The position numbers and the translations under genes are program-made. A stretch of DNA of 37,620 bases from JACZWZ01 sp036478235 (lineage in GTDB: Bacteria > Actinomycetota > Acidimicrobiia > Spongiisociales > UBA11373), in NCBI GenBank assembly GCA_036478235.1, contig JAZGDZ010000061.1, positions 1 through 37,620 of the forward strand, written 5' to 3'. The notes beneath the pieces were generated by a model that made no database searches, had not been told where the DNA came from, and worked only from the letters and a program-made list of their open reading frames with translations. Below, piece by piece: positions 9,071-17,333 of this stretch (its first letter is position 1; every line of letters starts with the position of its first letter).

Positions 9071-9643
9071 ATGCATGTAGGTGAGGCCCTGCGCCGGCGC
9101 CGGATGGTTCGCCGCTTCACCGGCGGTCCGATCGAGTCCGATGCAGCAGAACGCATCGCCGCAGCCGCCACCCGCGCCCCCACCGCCGGCAATGCCCAGG
9201 GGATCACAGTGATCTCGGTGACCGACGCCGGCAAGATCGGCGAGATCGCCCGAGCTTGCGGCGAGGAGCGCTACGTCGAGCGCGGCTTCGACCCCTGGCT
9301 GTCGACCGCCGCTCAGCACATCGTGCTGTGCGCAGAGCCCGAGCGGTATCGGGAGCGGTACTCCGAGCCGGACAAGGACCAGGCGGTGCTCGATGCCGTG
9401 CCCTGGTGGTGGGTGGACGCCGGCGCATCGCTCATGGCGGTTCTGCTCTCGGCGGTGGATCACGGTTTGGCAGCGGGCTTTCACGGGGGGCACGGTGCCG
9501 ACGGAGTACGAGAGGTGCTGGGAATCCCCGACGAGGTCCTCGTCGTCGGTGTGGTCGCGATCGGTCATCCCGCTCCCGACCAGAGATCATCGTCCCTGGA
9601 TCGACCGAAACGTGACGACGCAGTGCGCCGGGAGCGGTGGTGA
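9071..9643 (+). CDS. Nitroreductase-family flavoprotein
   Basis: A 190-residue member of the FMN-dependent nitroreductase fold. The N-terminus EALRRRRMVRRFTGGPIESD matches the family's first FMN-binding segment (R-R-x-R-x-F), RAPTAGNAQG is the second FMN contact, and DAGASLMAVLLSAVDHGLAAGF the core helix. The C-terminus carries the VLGIPDEVLVVGVVAIGHPAP strand. Such enzymes reduce nitroaromatics, quinones or other electrophiles with NAD(P)H; the substrate here is unknown. It stands alone, 38 bases after the palindromic element, and converges with the small lipoprotein gene. Confidence 0.88.
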   Translation: MHVGEALRRRRMVRRFTGGPIESDAAERIAAAATRAPTAGNAQGITVISVTDAGKIGEIARACGEERYVERGFDPWLSTAAQHIVLCAEPERYRERYSEPDKDQAVLDAVPWWWVDAGASLMAVLLSAVDHGLAAGFHGGHGADGVREVLGIPDEVLVVGVVAIGHPAPDQRSSSLDRPKRDDAVRRERW

Positions 9644-9721
9644 AGTAGCGCTCGGGTCCTCCAGCGTGCGGCAATGTCAGGCAGAGGGCAACGCCCGGCG
9701 GCTCCCGAGACGGTCTACCCG

Positions 9722-10141
9722 CTATGTGGAACAGTTGGCGTCGACCCACACCTCGATGGCCTCGAAGGCCGCGCCGCTCTCACCGGAGAAAGCTGTCTCA
9801 AAGACGACTTCGACCTCGGCCTCGTCCATCTGTGCCGCATCGAAGTCGGCCGCCTCGAATAGATCGAAGAACGGAGCGAACGAATCGACTTGGATCTCGA
9901 CCGAGAGACGAATCTCATCCGGAGCCACCTTTACCGATTCATCCAAGAGGTCCCTCCCCCTCCGAAGCAACTCGCGGACCTCATCGGGGGGGAGTTCGAA
10001 CGGATCACCCATTTGGTCGAACTCGGCGTCGATCTCACAAAACCGCTCCGGGTCAGCAGCGTCGTCACCGCACGCCGCCACCACCAGCAAGAGCATTATC
10101 CCCACGACAACGACCCGCCCGGCACGCGATGATCCAATCAT
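9722..10141 (-). CDS. Small acidic lipoprotein, function unknown
   Basis: A 139-residue exported protein with a lipoprotein signal (VVVVGIMLLLVVAAC, lipobox Cys24) followed by a very acidic mature part. Two further cysteines, in ERFCEID and in the final VDANCST, could form a disulfide. The pattern (lipobox, short 'CEID..FD' block, helical acidic middle, terminal 'CS/T') recurs in actinobacterial putative lipoproteins without assigned function. GGGAG lies 8 bases before the ATG. A 35-codon reading frame ends in an ATGA overlap with its start. Confidence 0.75.
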   Translation of the reverse strand: MIGSSRAGRVVVVGIMLLLVVAACGDDAADPERFCEIDAEFDQMGDPFELPPDEVRELLRRGRDLLDESVKVAPDEIRLSVEIQVDSFAPFFDLFEAADFDAAQMDEAEVEVVFETAFSGESGAAFEAIEVWVDANCST

Positions 10142-10245
10142 CTTCCACTCCCTCTGCTGAGTCGACTCCTCACAACACTCATCTCACCCCCGTAGACGTA
10201 CAGCGCGGCGCCATCGGGTGACACGACGAAGGAGAAATCGCTCAC
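10138..10245 (-). pseudogene. Short frame resembling a beta-propeller blade remnant
   Basis: A 35-codon minus-strand frame starts at GTG 10243-10245 and stops at 10138-10140, overlapping the lipoprotein start as ATGA. It contains FVVSPDGAALYVYGG, the usual 'SPDG..LYV' strand of YVTN/WD40-type propeller repeats, then loses this pattern. It is either the last visible piece of a degraded propeller gene or a coupled leader for the lipoprotein. Evidence is limited to one motif. Confidence 0.3.
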
Positions 10246-10287
10246 CCCCTTCCGTCACCCGAAAGACCAAGCCGCTTACCGACACGA

Positions 10288-10938
10288 TCAGCGGTGGGTG
10301 ATGAGACGCTCAGCCGGTCCCAGGGAAACTCGAAACAGACGGAGAGCGAGCAAGAACAACCACAGCAACACCGTTGCGCCGAAGACGCGCTGGAGGAGGC
10401 CGACCCAGCGCGTCAGCATGACTTCCTCATTTGCCAGCAAGAACACGACCATCAACACAGCCGCACCGGACCCGAGCCAGCGCGACCGTGCTTCCAGGTC
10501 TCGCCACCTCGAGTCCGAGCGCAGGCGGCGAGGCAGCACGAACGCCGAGACGATCACAGCCATAAAGCCCAGGCCGGCAGTCAACGAGTGGACCTGACCG
10601 ATAGCCGTTTCTGGGGCATTCGCCGGATCCGCAGGAAACACGCCATTCCCGATTGCGGCGAGCAAACCGAAGGCGGCGATCAGCGCCGGACCCAGAACCG
10701 ACCCCGCACCGTGGTTGATACCCCGATGAAGGCCTACGGCCAGTCCGATGGTCAGCAGCCCGAGGACGATGAAGTTGACAGACTGAGCCCACGGTGTTGG
10801 AGCCCCGGTCTCTGACAGCGCGCTGATGCCCTGAGACACATGGCTGTACCCACTCCGGGTTTCACCAATGATGAAGGCGACTACCAGAAACAGTGCCGAA
10901 CCGACCATGCCACCGACGGCCAACCACCTGTTGAGCAT
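10288..10938 (-). CDS. DUF998 family membrane protein (1)
   Basis: A 216-residue protein with about six hydrophobic segments. The first helix (MVGSALFLVVAFIIGE) is followed by the family block SGYSHVSQGISALSETGAPTPWAQSVNF, then GLLTIGLAVGL, GPALIAAFGLLAAIGNGVFPADPA, the His-containing IGQVHSLTAGLGFMAV, and two C-terminal helices. These match DUF998 membrane proteins, whose function is unknown. I chose ATG 10936-10938 (MLNRWLAV) with GGAG upstream. It lies 29 bases downstream of a paralogue on the same strand, so the two are probably one transcript controlled by the divergent TetR regulator. Confidence 0.82.
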   Translation of the reverse strand: MLNRWLAVGGMVGSALFLVVAFIIGETRSGYSHVSQGISALSETGAPTPWAQSVNFIVLGLLTIGLAVGLHRGINHGAGSVLGPALIAAFGLLAAIGNGVFPADPANAPETAIGQVHSLTAGLGFMAVIVSAFVLPRRLRSDSRWRDLEARSRWLGSGAAVLMVVFLLANEEVMLTRWVGLLQRVFGATVLLWLFLLALRLFRVSLGPAERLITHR

Positions 10939-10967
10939 CGAGGACTCCGCGGGCTCAGTCGGCCCGA

Positions 10968-11654
10968 TCAAGCCCACTCGGCAGCGACAGCGGATTGTTC
11001 GACGAGCCGGTCCTGCCGGCCTGTCTCGCGGTACACCCGAGCTGCGGTAACGGCTATCCATAGGAGTAACGCTCCGGCGAAGATCCGCTGCGCGATACCG
11101 GCGAGGGACTGAGCGTCCAGGGCCTGGGTGACGATGAACCAGACGAGGCCGACGAGGGCCACCAGAGCGGCCCCCCGGGTGAACCGGACGTGGGACCGCC
11201 ATCTGGCGTCACTTTGCCAGCGTCGCGCCAGGATCAACATGCCGGCGATGGCGGCTACGAACCCGGCAAGGCCGGTGATGTTGTGGAGCAATCCGATGGT
11301 TGTCTCTCCCTGGCAACCAACGTCGCATGGCAGGAGCCCGTTGGCAATGGAACTGGACAGACCGAAGAACCCGATCAATGCCGGACCGAGGTAGGGCGGT
11401 CCGAGGACGCGAGCCAATGCCCAGACGAACCCGAGCACGAGAACTCCCATCATGAGAAAGTTGAGGTTCTGGAGGAGCGCATACTCTGCACCCTCCCCTC
11501 CCAGCTCGCTGATCTTCTGACTGACGTGGCTATACCCGTCGTACACGACGCCGCCAACAATGACCAGCAACGTGAACAGGATCGGCCCGATCACGCCGCC
11601 CAGCGCCGCCAGCCGGACCGCTCCGCCGCGCTCACCCATGCTCCGCTCACCCAT
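10968..11654 (-). CDS. DUF998 family membrane protein (2)
   Basis: About 228 residues, paralogous to its downstream neighbour: DGYSHVSQKISELGGEGAEYALLQNLNF, PALIGFFGLSSSIANGLLPCDVGCQGETTIGLLHNITGLAGF and two C-terminal helices correspond segment by segment. The CDVGCQG cysteine pair in the extracellular-type loop is absent from the first copy. The start is uncertain: ATG 11652-11654 (MGERSMGERGG) has AAGGA 9 bases upstream, while GTG 11676-11678 would add eight residues. The gene faces the TetR regulator across a short AT-rich region with palindromes, which suggests TetR-controlled expression of both DUF998 genes. Confidence 0.82.
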   Translation of the reverse strand: MGERSMGERGGAVRLAALGGVIGPILFTLLVIVGGVVYDGYSHVSQKISELGGEGAEYALLQNLNFLMMGVLVLGFVWALARVLGPPYLGPALIGFFGLSSSIANGLLPCDVGCQGETTIGLLHNITGLAGFVAAIAGMLILARRWQSDARWRSHVRFTRGAALVALVGLVWFIVTQALDAQSLAGIAQRIFAGALLLWIAVTAARVYRETGRQDRLVEQSAVAAEWA

Positions 11655-11684
11655 CTCCATCATTCCTTCCCAATCCACGATGAC

Positions 11685-11722
11685 ACTCTATTGAGTAGAT
11701 TATACTCTATCGTTTAGGATAG
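11685..11722. promoter_or_regulatory. Divergent promoter with probable TetR operator
   Basis: This AT-rich stretch between the DUF998 pair and tetR holds two short palindromes: GAGTA-gatta-TACTC (11693-11707) and CTATC-gtttag-GATAG (11707-11722), plus a direct repeat ACTCTAT at 11685-11691 and 11704-11710. TATACT (11701-11706) could be the -10 box for tetR. TetR proteins normally bind such palindromes next to their own gene and control the divergent target. Sites are read from sequence; binding is inferred. Confidence 0.5.
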
Positions 11723-11726
11723 CTTC

Positions 11727-12353
11727 ATGTCAACCAATCGTCCCTATCGATCGACTCTGCGTGAGGAACGAGCCCGGGATACCAGGCTCCGGATCCGCAA
11801 GAGCGCCCGCAGGCTCTTCGCCACCCACGGATTCTCCAAGACGACCATCGCCCAGATCGCAGAAGACGCCGGAGTGGCACCACAGACGATCTACGCCGTG
11901 TTCGGCAGCAAAGGCGGCGTCGTCGGCGAGATGCTCGAAGACCTCGAGGAATCGGCCGACCAGGATGCCTGGGTTGCCGGGATGCTCGCCGAACAAGACC
12001 CACACCGCCAGCTCCGCATCTTCGTCTCATGGATCCGCACTTTCTTCGAGAAGGGCGCGCCGGTCCTGCGCGCCGCCGTCGCCGCCCGTAGCGATCCCGA
12101 AGTCGCCGCCATGGCGGAGCGAGGAGACGACAACCGCCGAAAGGGCACCGCGCAGCTCACGCACGTTTGGTCGCGTAAGGGAGTGCTGCACAAGGGACTG
12201 AAGCCCACAGATGCTGCCGAACGTCTCTGGCTCCTCACCAGTGTCGAGCAGTACCTGGTCGCTACCGATGGTCTCGGCTGGACACCCGACCACTACGAGC
12301 GTTGGCTCGGCGACCTACTCGAGCGCGAGCTGCTGGAAGCAGAAACGCCATAG
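11727..12353 (+). CDS. TetR-family transcriptional regulator
   Basis: A 208-residue regulator. The N-terminal DNA-binding domain is typical: TRLRIRKSARRLFATHGFSKTTIAQIAEDAGVAPQTIYAVFGSKGGVV at residues 19-66, with the helix-turn-helix in TTIAQIAEDAGVAPQTIYAVF. The C-terminal ligand domain is helical and not recognisable. It is divergent from two DUF998 membrane genes, which are its likely targets, and it probably represses itself through the palindromes upstream of its start. Confidence 0.92.
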   Translation: MSTNRPYRSTLREERARDTRLRIRKSARRLFATHGFSKTTIAQIAEDAGVAPQTIYAVFGSKGGVVGEMLEDLEESADQDAWVAGMLAEQDPHRQLRIFVSWIRTFFEKGAPVLRAAVAARSDPEVAAMAERGDDNRRKGTAQLTHVWSRKGVLHKGLKPTDAAERLWLLTSVEQYLVATDGLGWTPDHYERWLGDLLERELLEAETP

Positions 12354-12418
12354 TTCTCCGGGAAAGCAAGCCCGGGCTTCCCGACCAAAGCGCAATCTGA
12401 GCAGGAAAGCGACTCCGC

Positions 12419-13522
12419 TCACTCCCGCGCCGGTAACCGGACGCCACCCTCGTGCACCGCCCGGTGATGCCGTCTGCAGAGGAGAATGAGGTTGTCGAGG
12501 CTGGTGGGCCCGCCGTCAGCCCAGTGGCGGAGGTGGTGGGCGTCGCACCAGCGATGCGGACGATCACACCCGGCGAATCGGCAGTGGCGGTCGCGGATGA
12601 TGAGCGCCTTGCGGATTGCAGCCGGGATCGTGCGGGTGGCTCGCCCCACATCGAGGATCTCCGACTCCCCTCGGGTGATGATCCGCGACACGGAGGAGTC
12701 GCAGGCGATGCGGCGAGCAGTCTCGGAAGTGATGACCGTGCCATCGTCGAGCTCGCACGGCTGACCGGGCTCACCCTGCAGAGCCTCGAAAGAGACGATG
12801 GCAGACAGGTGCGGCCGGACTCCCCCGGCTACCGGCGTGTTGCCGTGAGCGAGGTGATCGGCGCACAGATCCACGAGGGCGTCGGCGCGGCGCTGCGCCG
12901 GATTCCGAGGATCGTCGGGATCGAGTTGCTGCGAATCGGTGAGTGATCGCAGCGCGGTCAACACGATCTGACCACCTTCGGGACCGAGTTCGCCGTCGAT
13001 GCGGACCATCCCGCCCATGGTCTCGGAGACATGAAGGTGGCGCCTGTCGTGGAGATGGTCGGCGTCGCCGGCCGCGGCCTCCTGATCGGCTGCCTGCTTC
13101 CAGTACTCCACAGCGCGGCGGGCATCGGATGCCGACAGACCGCTGATGGTGTCCACCAGTACCTGTTCGTCGCGGGCGAAGATCTCAGGGACCACCCGGG
13201 CTGCCGCCAACAGCAGCGCCACCCGAGGTCGATCCAACCCCGCAGTGCCATACGCCTCACGAAGACCTGGATGCTTTCGGAGAGCCCGTGCCTCTACGAC
13301 GCGACGCGCGGCCTCGCCGGCCGACACTCCGAGACGATCCCGCACCAATGCCGCGGTACTCAGATAGCCGGTGTCCTCGTAGGAGCCATCCTTGTCGATC
13401 AAGCCCAGCAGCTCGGCCGCCCTGGCCTGGAGAATCGTGACCTCACGGCACACCCGCACATACTCATTGGCCGGGCTCTCGACCCAGCGGGTGTCGGGGC
13501 GCTCCGCCTCAAGCGTCGTCAT
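12419..13522 (-). CDS. DUF222/HNH endonuclease domain protein (13E12-type)
   Basis: A 367-residue protein. The N-terminal two thirds is the helical DUF222 domain common in actinobacterial 13E12-repeat proteins (LSTAALVRDRLGVSAGEAARRVVEARAL, LSASDARRAVEYW). The C-terminus is an HNH nuclease: CRFAGCDRPHRWCDAHHLRHWADGGPTSLDNLILLCRRHHRAVHEGG, with the Cys pair, the catalytic-type HH and the N..CRRHH block intact. Such genes are often present in several copies per genome and may be mobile; their role is not established. Start ATG 13520-13522 (MTTLEAERPD). The upstream 270 bases contain tandem hairpin repeats. Confidence 0.88.
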   Translation of the reverse strand: MTTLEAERPDTRWVESPANEYVRVCREVTILQARAAELLGLIDKDGSYEDTGYLSTAALVRDRLGVSAGEAARRVVEARALRKHPGLREAYGTAGLDRPRVALLLAAARVVPEIFARDEQVLVDTISGLSASDARRAVEYWKQAADQEAAAGDADHLHDRRHLHVSETMGGMVRIDGELGPEGGQIVLTALRSLTDSQQLDPDDPRNPAQRRADALVDLCADHLAHGNTPVAGGVRPHLSAIVSFEALQGEPGQPCELDDGTVITSETARRIACDSSVSRIITRGESEILDVGRATRTIPAAIRKALIIRDRHCRFAGCDRPHRWCDAHHLRHWADGGPTSLDNLILLCRRHHRAVHEGGVRLPARE

Positions 13523-13680
13523 TCATCCAACATACGACTCGGGTGCGACACGAATCCGGCGCCGGGCCCGGCATCGAACAACCAGACCCCCATCCGCAGA
13601 CCGGCCCTGCCGCCTCTGCAAACCCCCACCGTTGGTGCCACGCGGCTGCGCCGCGCCCGTCCACCCCCCCACCAGCTCGC

Positions 13681-13751
13681 TGCGCTCGCTGACTCCCCCG
13701 CAAGGGGAGAGTGATCCTGCGCTCGCTGACTCCCCCGCAAGGGGAGAGTGA
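13681..13751. repeat. Two tandem 34-bp hairpin repeats, 37-bp period
   Basis: The 34-bp unit TGCGCTCGCTGACTCCCCCG... ending in GGGGAGAGTGA occurs at 13681-13714 and again, without mismatch, at 13718-13751. Each unit has a compact stem CTCCCC-cgcaa-GGGGAG. The rest of 13523-13795 has no gene and includes GC-rich, low-complexity sequence (CCACCCCCCC, GCGGCTGCGCCGC). The unit resembles dispersed palindromic repeats of other high-GC genomes and could act as a bidirectional transcription boundary between the HNH gene and the importer operon. Confidence 0.75.
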
Positions 13752-13795
13752 CCCTGCGCCACCGCACACCTAGGCTCGCCGACCGGAGGATGCCC

Positions 13796-14899
13796 ATGCC
13801 GCAAGAAGCGATGATCCGCCTCGAGGCGGTGACCAAGGTGTTCCCCGGTATGGCGACTCCGGCGGTCGATCGTCTTTCACTCGACATCGCCGAGGGCGAG
13901 ATCGTCGTGCTGGTAGGCCCTTCCGGATGCGGCAAGACGACGACGCTGAAGATGATCAACCGGCTGGTCGAGCCCACCTCCGGCCGGCTGCTGGTGGGCG
14001 GCACCGACACCGGGACCATGGAGCCCCACGTGTTGCGCCGCTCCATCGGCTACGTCATCCAGCAGATCGGGCTGTTCCCGCACCGCACGATCGCCGACAA
14101 CATCGCCACCGTTCCCCGGCTGCTGGGATGGGACGAGTCCAGGACCCAGGCCCGGATCGACGAACTCATCGAGCTGGTCGAACTGGAGCGAGAGATGCGT
14201 AACCGCTACCCGCGCGAGCTCTCCGGCGGGCAGCGGCAGCGGGTCGGCGTGGCCCGGGCGCTTGCCGCCGACCCTCCGGTCCTCCTGATGGACGAGCCGT
14301 TCGGCGCGGTGGACCCGATAGTCCGCTCACGCCTGCAGGACGAGCTGCTGGCGCTGCAGGAGCGAGTCCGCAAGACGATCGTGTTCGTCACCCACGACAT
14401 CGACGAGGCCATCCGGCTCGGCGACCGGGTGGCGCTGCTCAACGTCGGAGGGATTCTCGAGCAGTACGACTCCCCGGCCGAGATCCTGCGGGAGCCGACC
14501 AATGCCTTTGTGGAGAACTTCCTCGGCACCGACCGGGGCATCAAGCGGCTGTCGCTCATCCCGGTCGGACAGGTCGAAGTGGAGGAAGGCCCGGTCGTCA
14601 CCGTGGGCGCCTCCGTCGAGGAGGCCCACGCCTGCATGGAGCGCTACGGGGTGGACTGGTTCGGCGTGCGCGACAGAGACACCCTGCTCGGCTGGGCCTG
14701 GGGACACGAACTCGGCGAGACCCTCCCCGACCGAGAAGCGCTCAGGTCATTCAACGTGCGTCTCAGCGCCGAGGACTCGCTGCGAGAAGCCCTCGACACC
14801 GTGATCACTTCACACACCAAGGTGGCCCCTTTGTTCGACGGAGAGCGCTACCTGGGAATGGTGACGGTCGAACAGATCAGCCAGGAAGTGGTCGAGTGA
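13796..14899 (+). CDS. Betaine/choline-type ABC importer ATPase
   Basis: A 367-residue ATPase of the ProV/OpuA/OpuC group that powers uptake of quaternary-amine osmoprotectants. Walker A GPSGCGKT is at residues 41-48, the signature LSGGQRQR near 141, Walker B VLLMDEPFG near 163, and the H-loop VTHD near 196. The C-terminal 100 residues after the nucleotide-binding domain form a CBS-like tail (ERYGVDWFGVRDRDTLLGWAW, KVAPLFDGERYLGMV), which in this family can sense ionic strength. I chose ATG 13796 because GGAGG lies 6 bases upstream; the ATG two codons earlier abuts the GGAGG. It overlaps the first permease gene by GTGA. Confidence 0.93.
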   Translation: MPQEAMIRLEAVTKVFPGMATPAVDRLSLDIAEGEIVVLVGPSGCGKTTTLKMINRLVEPTSGRLLVGGTDTGTMEPHVLRRSIGYVIQQIGLFPHRTIADNIATVPRLLGWDESRTQARIDELIELVELEREMRNRYPRELSGGQRQRVGVARALAADPPVLLMDEPFGAVDPIVRSRLQDELLALQERVRKTIVFVTHDIDEAIRLGDRVALLNVGGILEQYDSPAEILREPTNAFVENFLGTDRGIKRLSLIPVGQVEVEEGPVVTVGASVEEAHACMERYGVDWFGVRDRDTLLGWAWGHELGETLPDREALRSFNVRLSAEDSLREALDTVITSHTKVAPLFDGERYLGMVTVEQISQEVVE

Positions 14900-15567
14900 T
14901 CATCGCCCAGGCCAACGATGCCTTCTTTCGCTGGGATTGGGTCTTCGGCCATCTGGACGACATCCGGGACAAGGTCGTCGAGCATCTGGTGCTGACCGGC
15001 ATCGCCCTCGGCGTCGGGCTGGCCATCTCCATCGTGCTGGCCCTCATCGGTCTGCGCTTCCGGCGCGCCTATCCGCCGATCACCTGGATCACCGGAACCT
15101 TCTACACCATCCCGTCGCTGGCGCTGTTCGCCTTCCTCGTGCCGATCACCGGATTCACCCTGCTCAGCGCCGAGATCGGCCTCGTCTCCTACACGCTGCT
15201 CATCCTGATCCGTAACATCGTGGCCGGGATCGACGGTGTAGACCCGGCGGTGCGTGAGGCTGCCGCCGGCATGGGCTACGGCCGGCGCCGGCTCTTTCTG
15301 GAGATCGAACTCCCGCTGGCGCTCCCCGTCATCGTGGCCGGCTTGAGAATCGCCGCCGTCACCACAGTCGGGCTGGTCACGGTCACCGCCCTCATCGGCC
15401 AGGGAGGGGTCGGCTTCTTCATCCTCGACGGCCTCAACCGCTTCTTCTCAACCGAGATCGTGCTCGGCACCGCCCTCGCCGTGATCATCGCCGTCACCAT
15501 CGATGTGGGCCTGGTCCTGGTGGAGCGCGCATTGACCCCGTGGGCCAGAAGCAGGAAGTCGGCGTGA
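14896..15567 (+). CDS. Betaine/choline-type ABC importer permease (1)
   Basis: A 223-residue inner-membrane subunit starting at GTG. It has about five to six helices and the binding-protein-dependent transport signature REAAAGMGYGRRRLFLEIELPLALPVIVAGLR (EAA loop), which docks onto the ATPase. TFYTIPSLALFAFLVP is a typical OpuCB/ProW-like helix. It overlaps the ATPase stop and is followed by a second permease gene with a TGATG overlap, so ATPase and permeases are made together. Confidence 0.93.
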   Translation: MIIAQANDAFFRWDWVFGHLDDIRDKVVEHLVLTGIALGVGLAISIVLALIGLRFRRAYPPITWITGTFYTIPSLALFAFLVPITGFTLLSAEIGLVSYTLLILIRNIVAGIDGVDPAVREAAAGMGYGRRRLFLEIELPLALPVIVAGLRIAAVTTVGLVTVTALIGQGGVGFFILDGLNRFFSTEIVLGTALAVIIAVTIDVGLVLVERALTPWARSRKSA

Positions 15568-16307
15568 TGGAGTTCCTCACCGACCTCGGGAAATGGTTCC
15601 TGGAGAACTGGGACGGCAGCGGCGGATACCTCAACCGCACCTGGGAGCACATCGAGGTCTCCGGTGCCGCCCTCATCACGGCGGCCGTGATCGCCGTGCC
15701 CCTGGGCGCCTGGTTCGGCCACACCGGCCGCGGCGGCCTTGCCGTCGTCTCGGTGGTCAACGTCGGCCGGGCGCTCCCATCATTCGGCATCGTGGCGCTC
15801 GCCCTGCCGATCACCATCCGGATCGCAAATGCGGTCCCGTTCATCTCCAGCGGGCTCGGATTCTTCCCTATCTTCATCGCCCTCTTCGCCCTGGCGCTCC
15901 CCCCGATCTTCACCAACACTTATGCCGGAGTCCAGGGAGTGGACGCCGAGATCGTCGAGGCCGCCCGCGGCATGGGCGTCACCGAGGGGCGCCTGCTGCG
16001 GCAGATCGAGATTCCGATGGCGGCTCCGGTGATCCTCACCGGGATCCGGCTGTCGGCGGTGGCGGTCGTAGCCACCGCGCCGCTGGGTGCCCTCGTCGCA
16101 TACGGGGGACTGGGCCGCTACATCATCGACGGATTCGCCATCCAGGACGACATCCAGATAGTCGCTGGAGCCCTGTTGGTGGCTGCGCTGGCGATGCTGA
16201 CGGAGATCACCTTCTCCATCTCGGAGCGCTGGGTCGTACCGGAGCCGCTGCGACGCGGCCGCGGCGTCCCTCGGCTCGACCGGGCCGTCTCGCAACGGGT
16301 GGCCTGA
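15567..16307 (+). CDS. Betaine/choline-type ABC importer permease (2)
   Basis: A 246-residue partner of the preceding permease. The EAA loop reads VEAARGMGVTEGRLLRQIEIPMAAPVILTGIR, and NVGRALPSFGIVALALPITI matches the OpuCD-like helix. Two different permeases per complex is the rule for OpuC/OsmU systems. ATG 15567 overlaps the previous stop; AGGAAG lies upstream. The C-terminal 25 residues are basic and cytoplasmic. A 98-base gap with a hairpin separates it from the binding-protein gene. Confidence 0.92.
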   Translation: MEFLTDLGKWFLENWDGSGGYLNRTWEHIEVSGAALITAAVIAVPLGAWFGHTGRGGLAVVSVVNVGRALPSFGIVALALPITIRIANAVPFISSGLGFFPIFIALFALALPPIFTNTYAGVQGVDAEIVEAARGMGVTEGRLLRQIEIPMAAPVILTGIRLSAVAVVATAPLGALVAYGGLGRYIIDGFAIQDDIQIVAGALLVAALAMLTEITFSISERWVVPEPLRRGRGVPRLDRAVSQRVA

Positions 16308-16350
16308 CACTTCCTTGGAACAGCCACGCCGGTACGGTTGTTTTGTTCCT

Positions 16351-16373
16351 CGTCGACCGCCCCCGGGTCGACG
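16351..16373 (+). terminator. Intra-operon hairpin before the binding-protein gene
   Basis: CGTCGACC (16351-16358) pairs perfectly with GGTCGACG (16366-16373) around a 7-base loop. No T-run follows, only ACTAAAAAAG. It may be a partial terminator or a stabilising 5' structure that gives the binding protein a higher mRNA level than the permeases, as in many importer operons. That role is inference. Confidence 0.4.
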
Positions 16374-16405
16374 CCAACTAAAAAAGCAATCGAGAGGAGA
16401 TACCC

Positions 16406-17323
16406 ATGCGGAATTCCTTCCGCATCCGGGCCGTTGGGGCGACCCTCCTCGCCTTTGCGCTCGTAGCGAGCGCATGTGGCGATGACGACGGGTCGGGTGA
16501 CGTCCCGGCTGATGGACCGACGATCACCGTTGGGTCCACCAACTTCGGCGAACAGCTCATCTTGGGCGAGATCTACGCCCAGGTGCTCGAGTCCGCCGGA
16601 TACCCGGTCGAGCGTGCATTCAATCTCGGCGCCCGCGCGGTGGTGAACCCGGCGCTGAAGTCCGGGGAGATCGACCTCCTGGTCGAGTACACCGGCACCT
16701 TGCTGACCTTTGAGGGCGGAACTGCGTCGACCGACTCGGAAGAGACGTATAACGCTCTCGTTGAGGCACTCGCCGCCTCCGATCTGGTTGCGGCCGCTTA
16801 TGCGCCCGCCCAGGACAAGAACGGCATCGTCGTCACGGCCGACTTTGCCAGTGAGCGCGGCGTGTCGACGACGAGCGGACTCACCGCATTCAACGGTGAG
16901 TTGGTCTTTGGGGGGCCGCCGGAGTGCCCCAACCGCGATTTCTGCCTGATCGGGCTCACCGGTGTCTATGGGATCGACTTCGCCGAGTTCAAGCCGCTCG
17001 ACGTGGGAGGTCCGCTGACGGTCGCTGCCCTCGAGGGCGGAGAGATCGATGTGGCCCTGCTGTTCACCTCGGACGGCGTCATTGCCGCCAAGGGCTTCGT
17101 CCTGCTCGAGGACGACAAGAACCTGCAGCCGGCGGAGAACATCGTCCCGGTACTCCGCCAAGAGCTCGTCGACGCCTACGGGCAGGATCTGATCGACCTG
17201 CTCGACAGCGTGAGCGCCGAGATCACGACGGCGGAGCTCTCCGAGCTCAACAAGCGTTTCGGTCTCGACGCCGAGGACGCCGACGTCCTCGCCGAGGAAT
17301 GGCTGGCGGCTAACGGCTTCTAG
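16406..17323 (+). CDS. Betaine/choline-type substrate-binding lipoprotein
   Basis: A 305-residue extracellular receptor for the importer. It has a lipoprotein signal (LLAFALVASAC, Cys24) and the OpuAC/OsmF-type substrate-binding domain: ITVGSTNFGEQLILGEIYAQVLESAGYPVERAFNLGARAVVNPALKSGEIDLLVEYTGT. The GEIDLLVEYTGT block is characteristic of receptors for glycine betaine, choline or carnitine. A strong ribosome binding site (GAGAGGAG) precedes the ATG. Order ATPase-permease-permease-receptor with a larger gap before this gene fits higher receptor expression. The exact ligand cannot be read off. Confidence 0.93.
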   Translation: MRNSFRIRAVGATLLAFALVASACGDDDGSGDVPADGPTITVGSTNFGEQLILGEIYAQVLESAGYPVERAFNLGARAVVNPALKSGEIDLLVEYTGTLLTFEGGTASTDSEETYNALVEALAASDLVAAAYAPAQDKNGIVVTADFASERGVSTTSGLTAFNGELVFGGPPECPNRDFCLIGLTGVYGIDFAEFKPLDVGGPLTVAALEGGEIDVALLFTSDGVIAAKGFVLLEDDKNLQPAENIVPVLRQELVDAYGQDLIDLLDSVSAEITTAELSELNKRFGLDAEDADVLAEEWLAANGF

Positions 17324-17333
17324 CCGAACCGAC

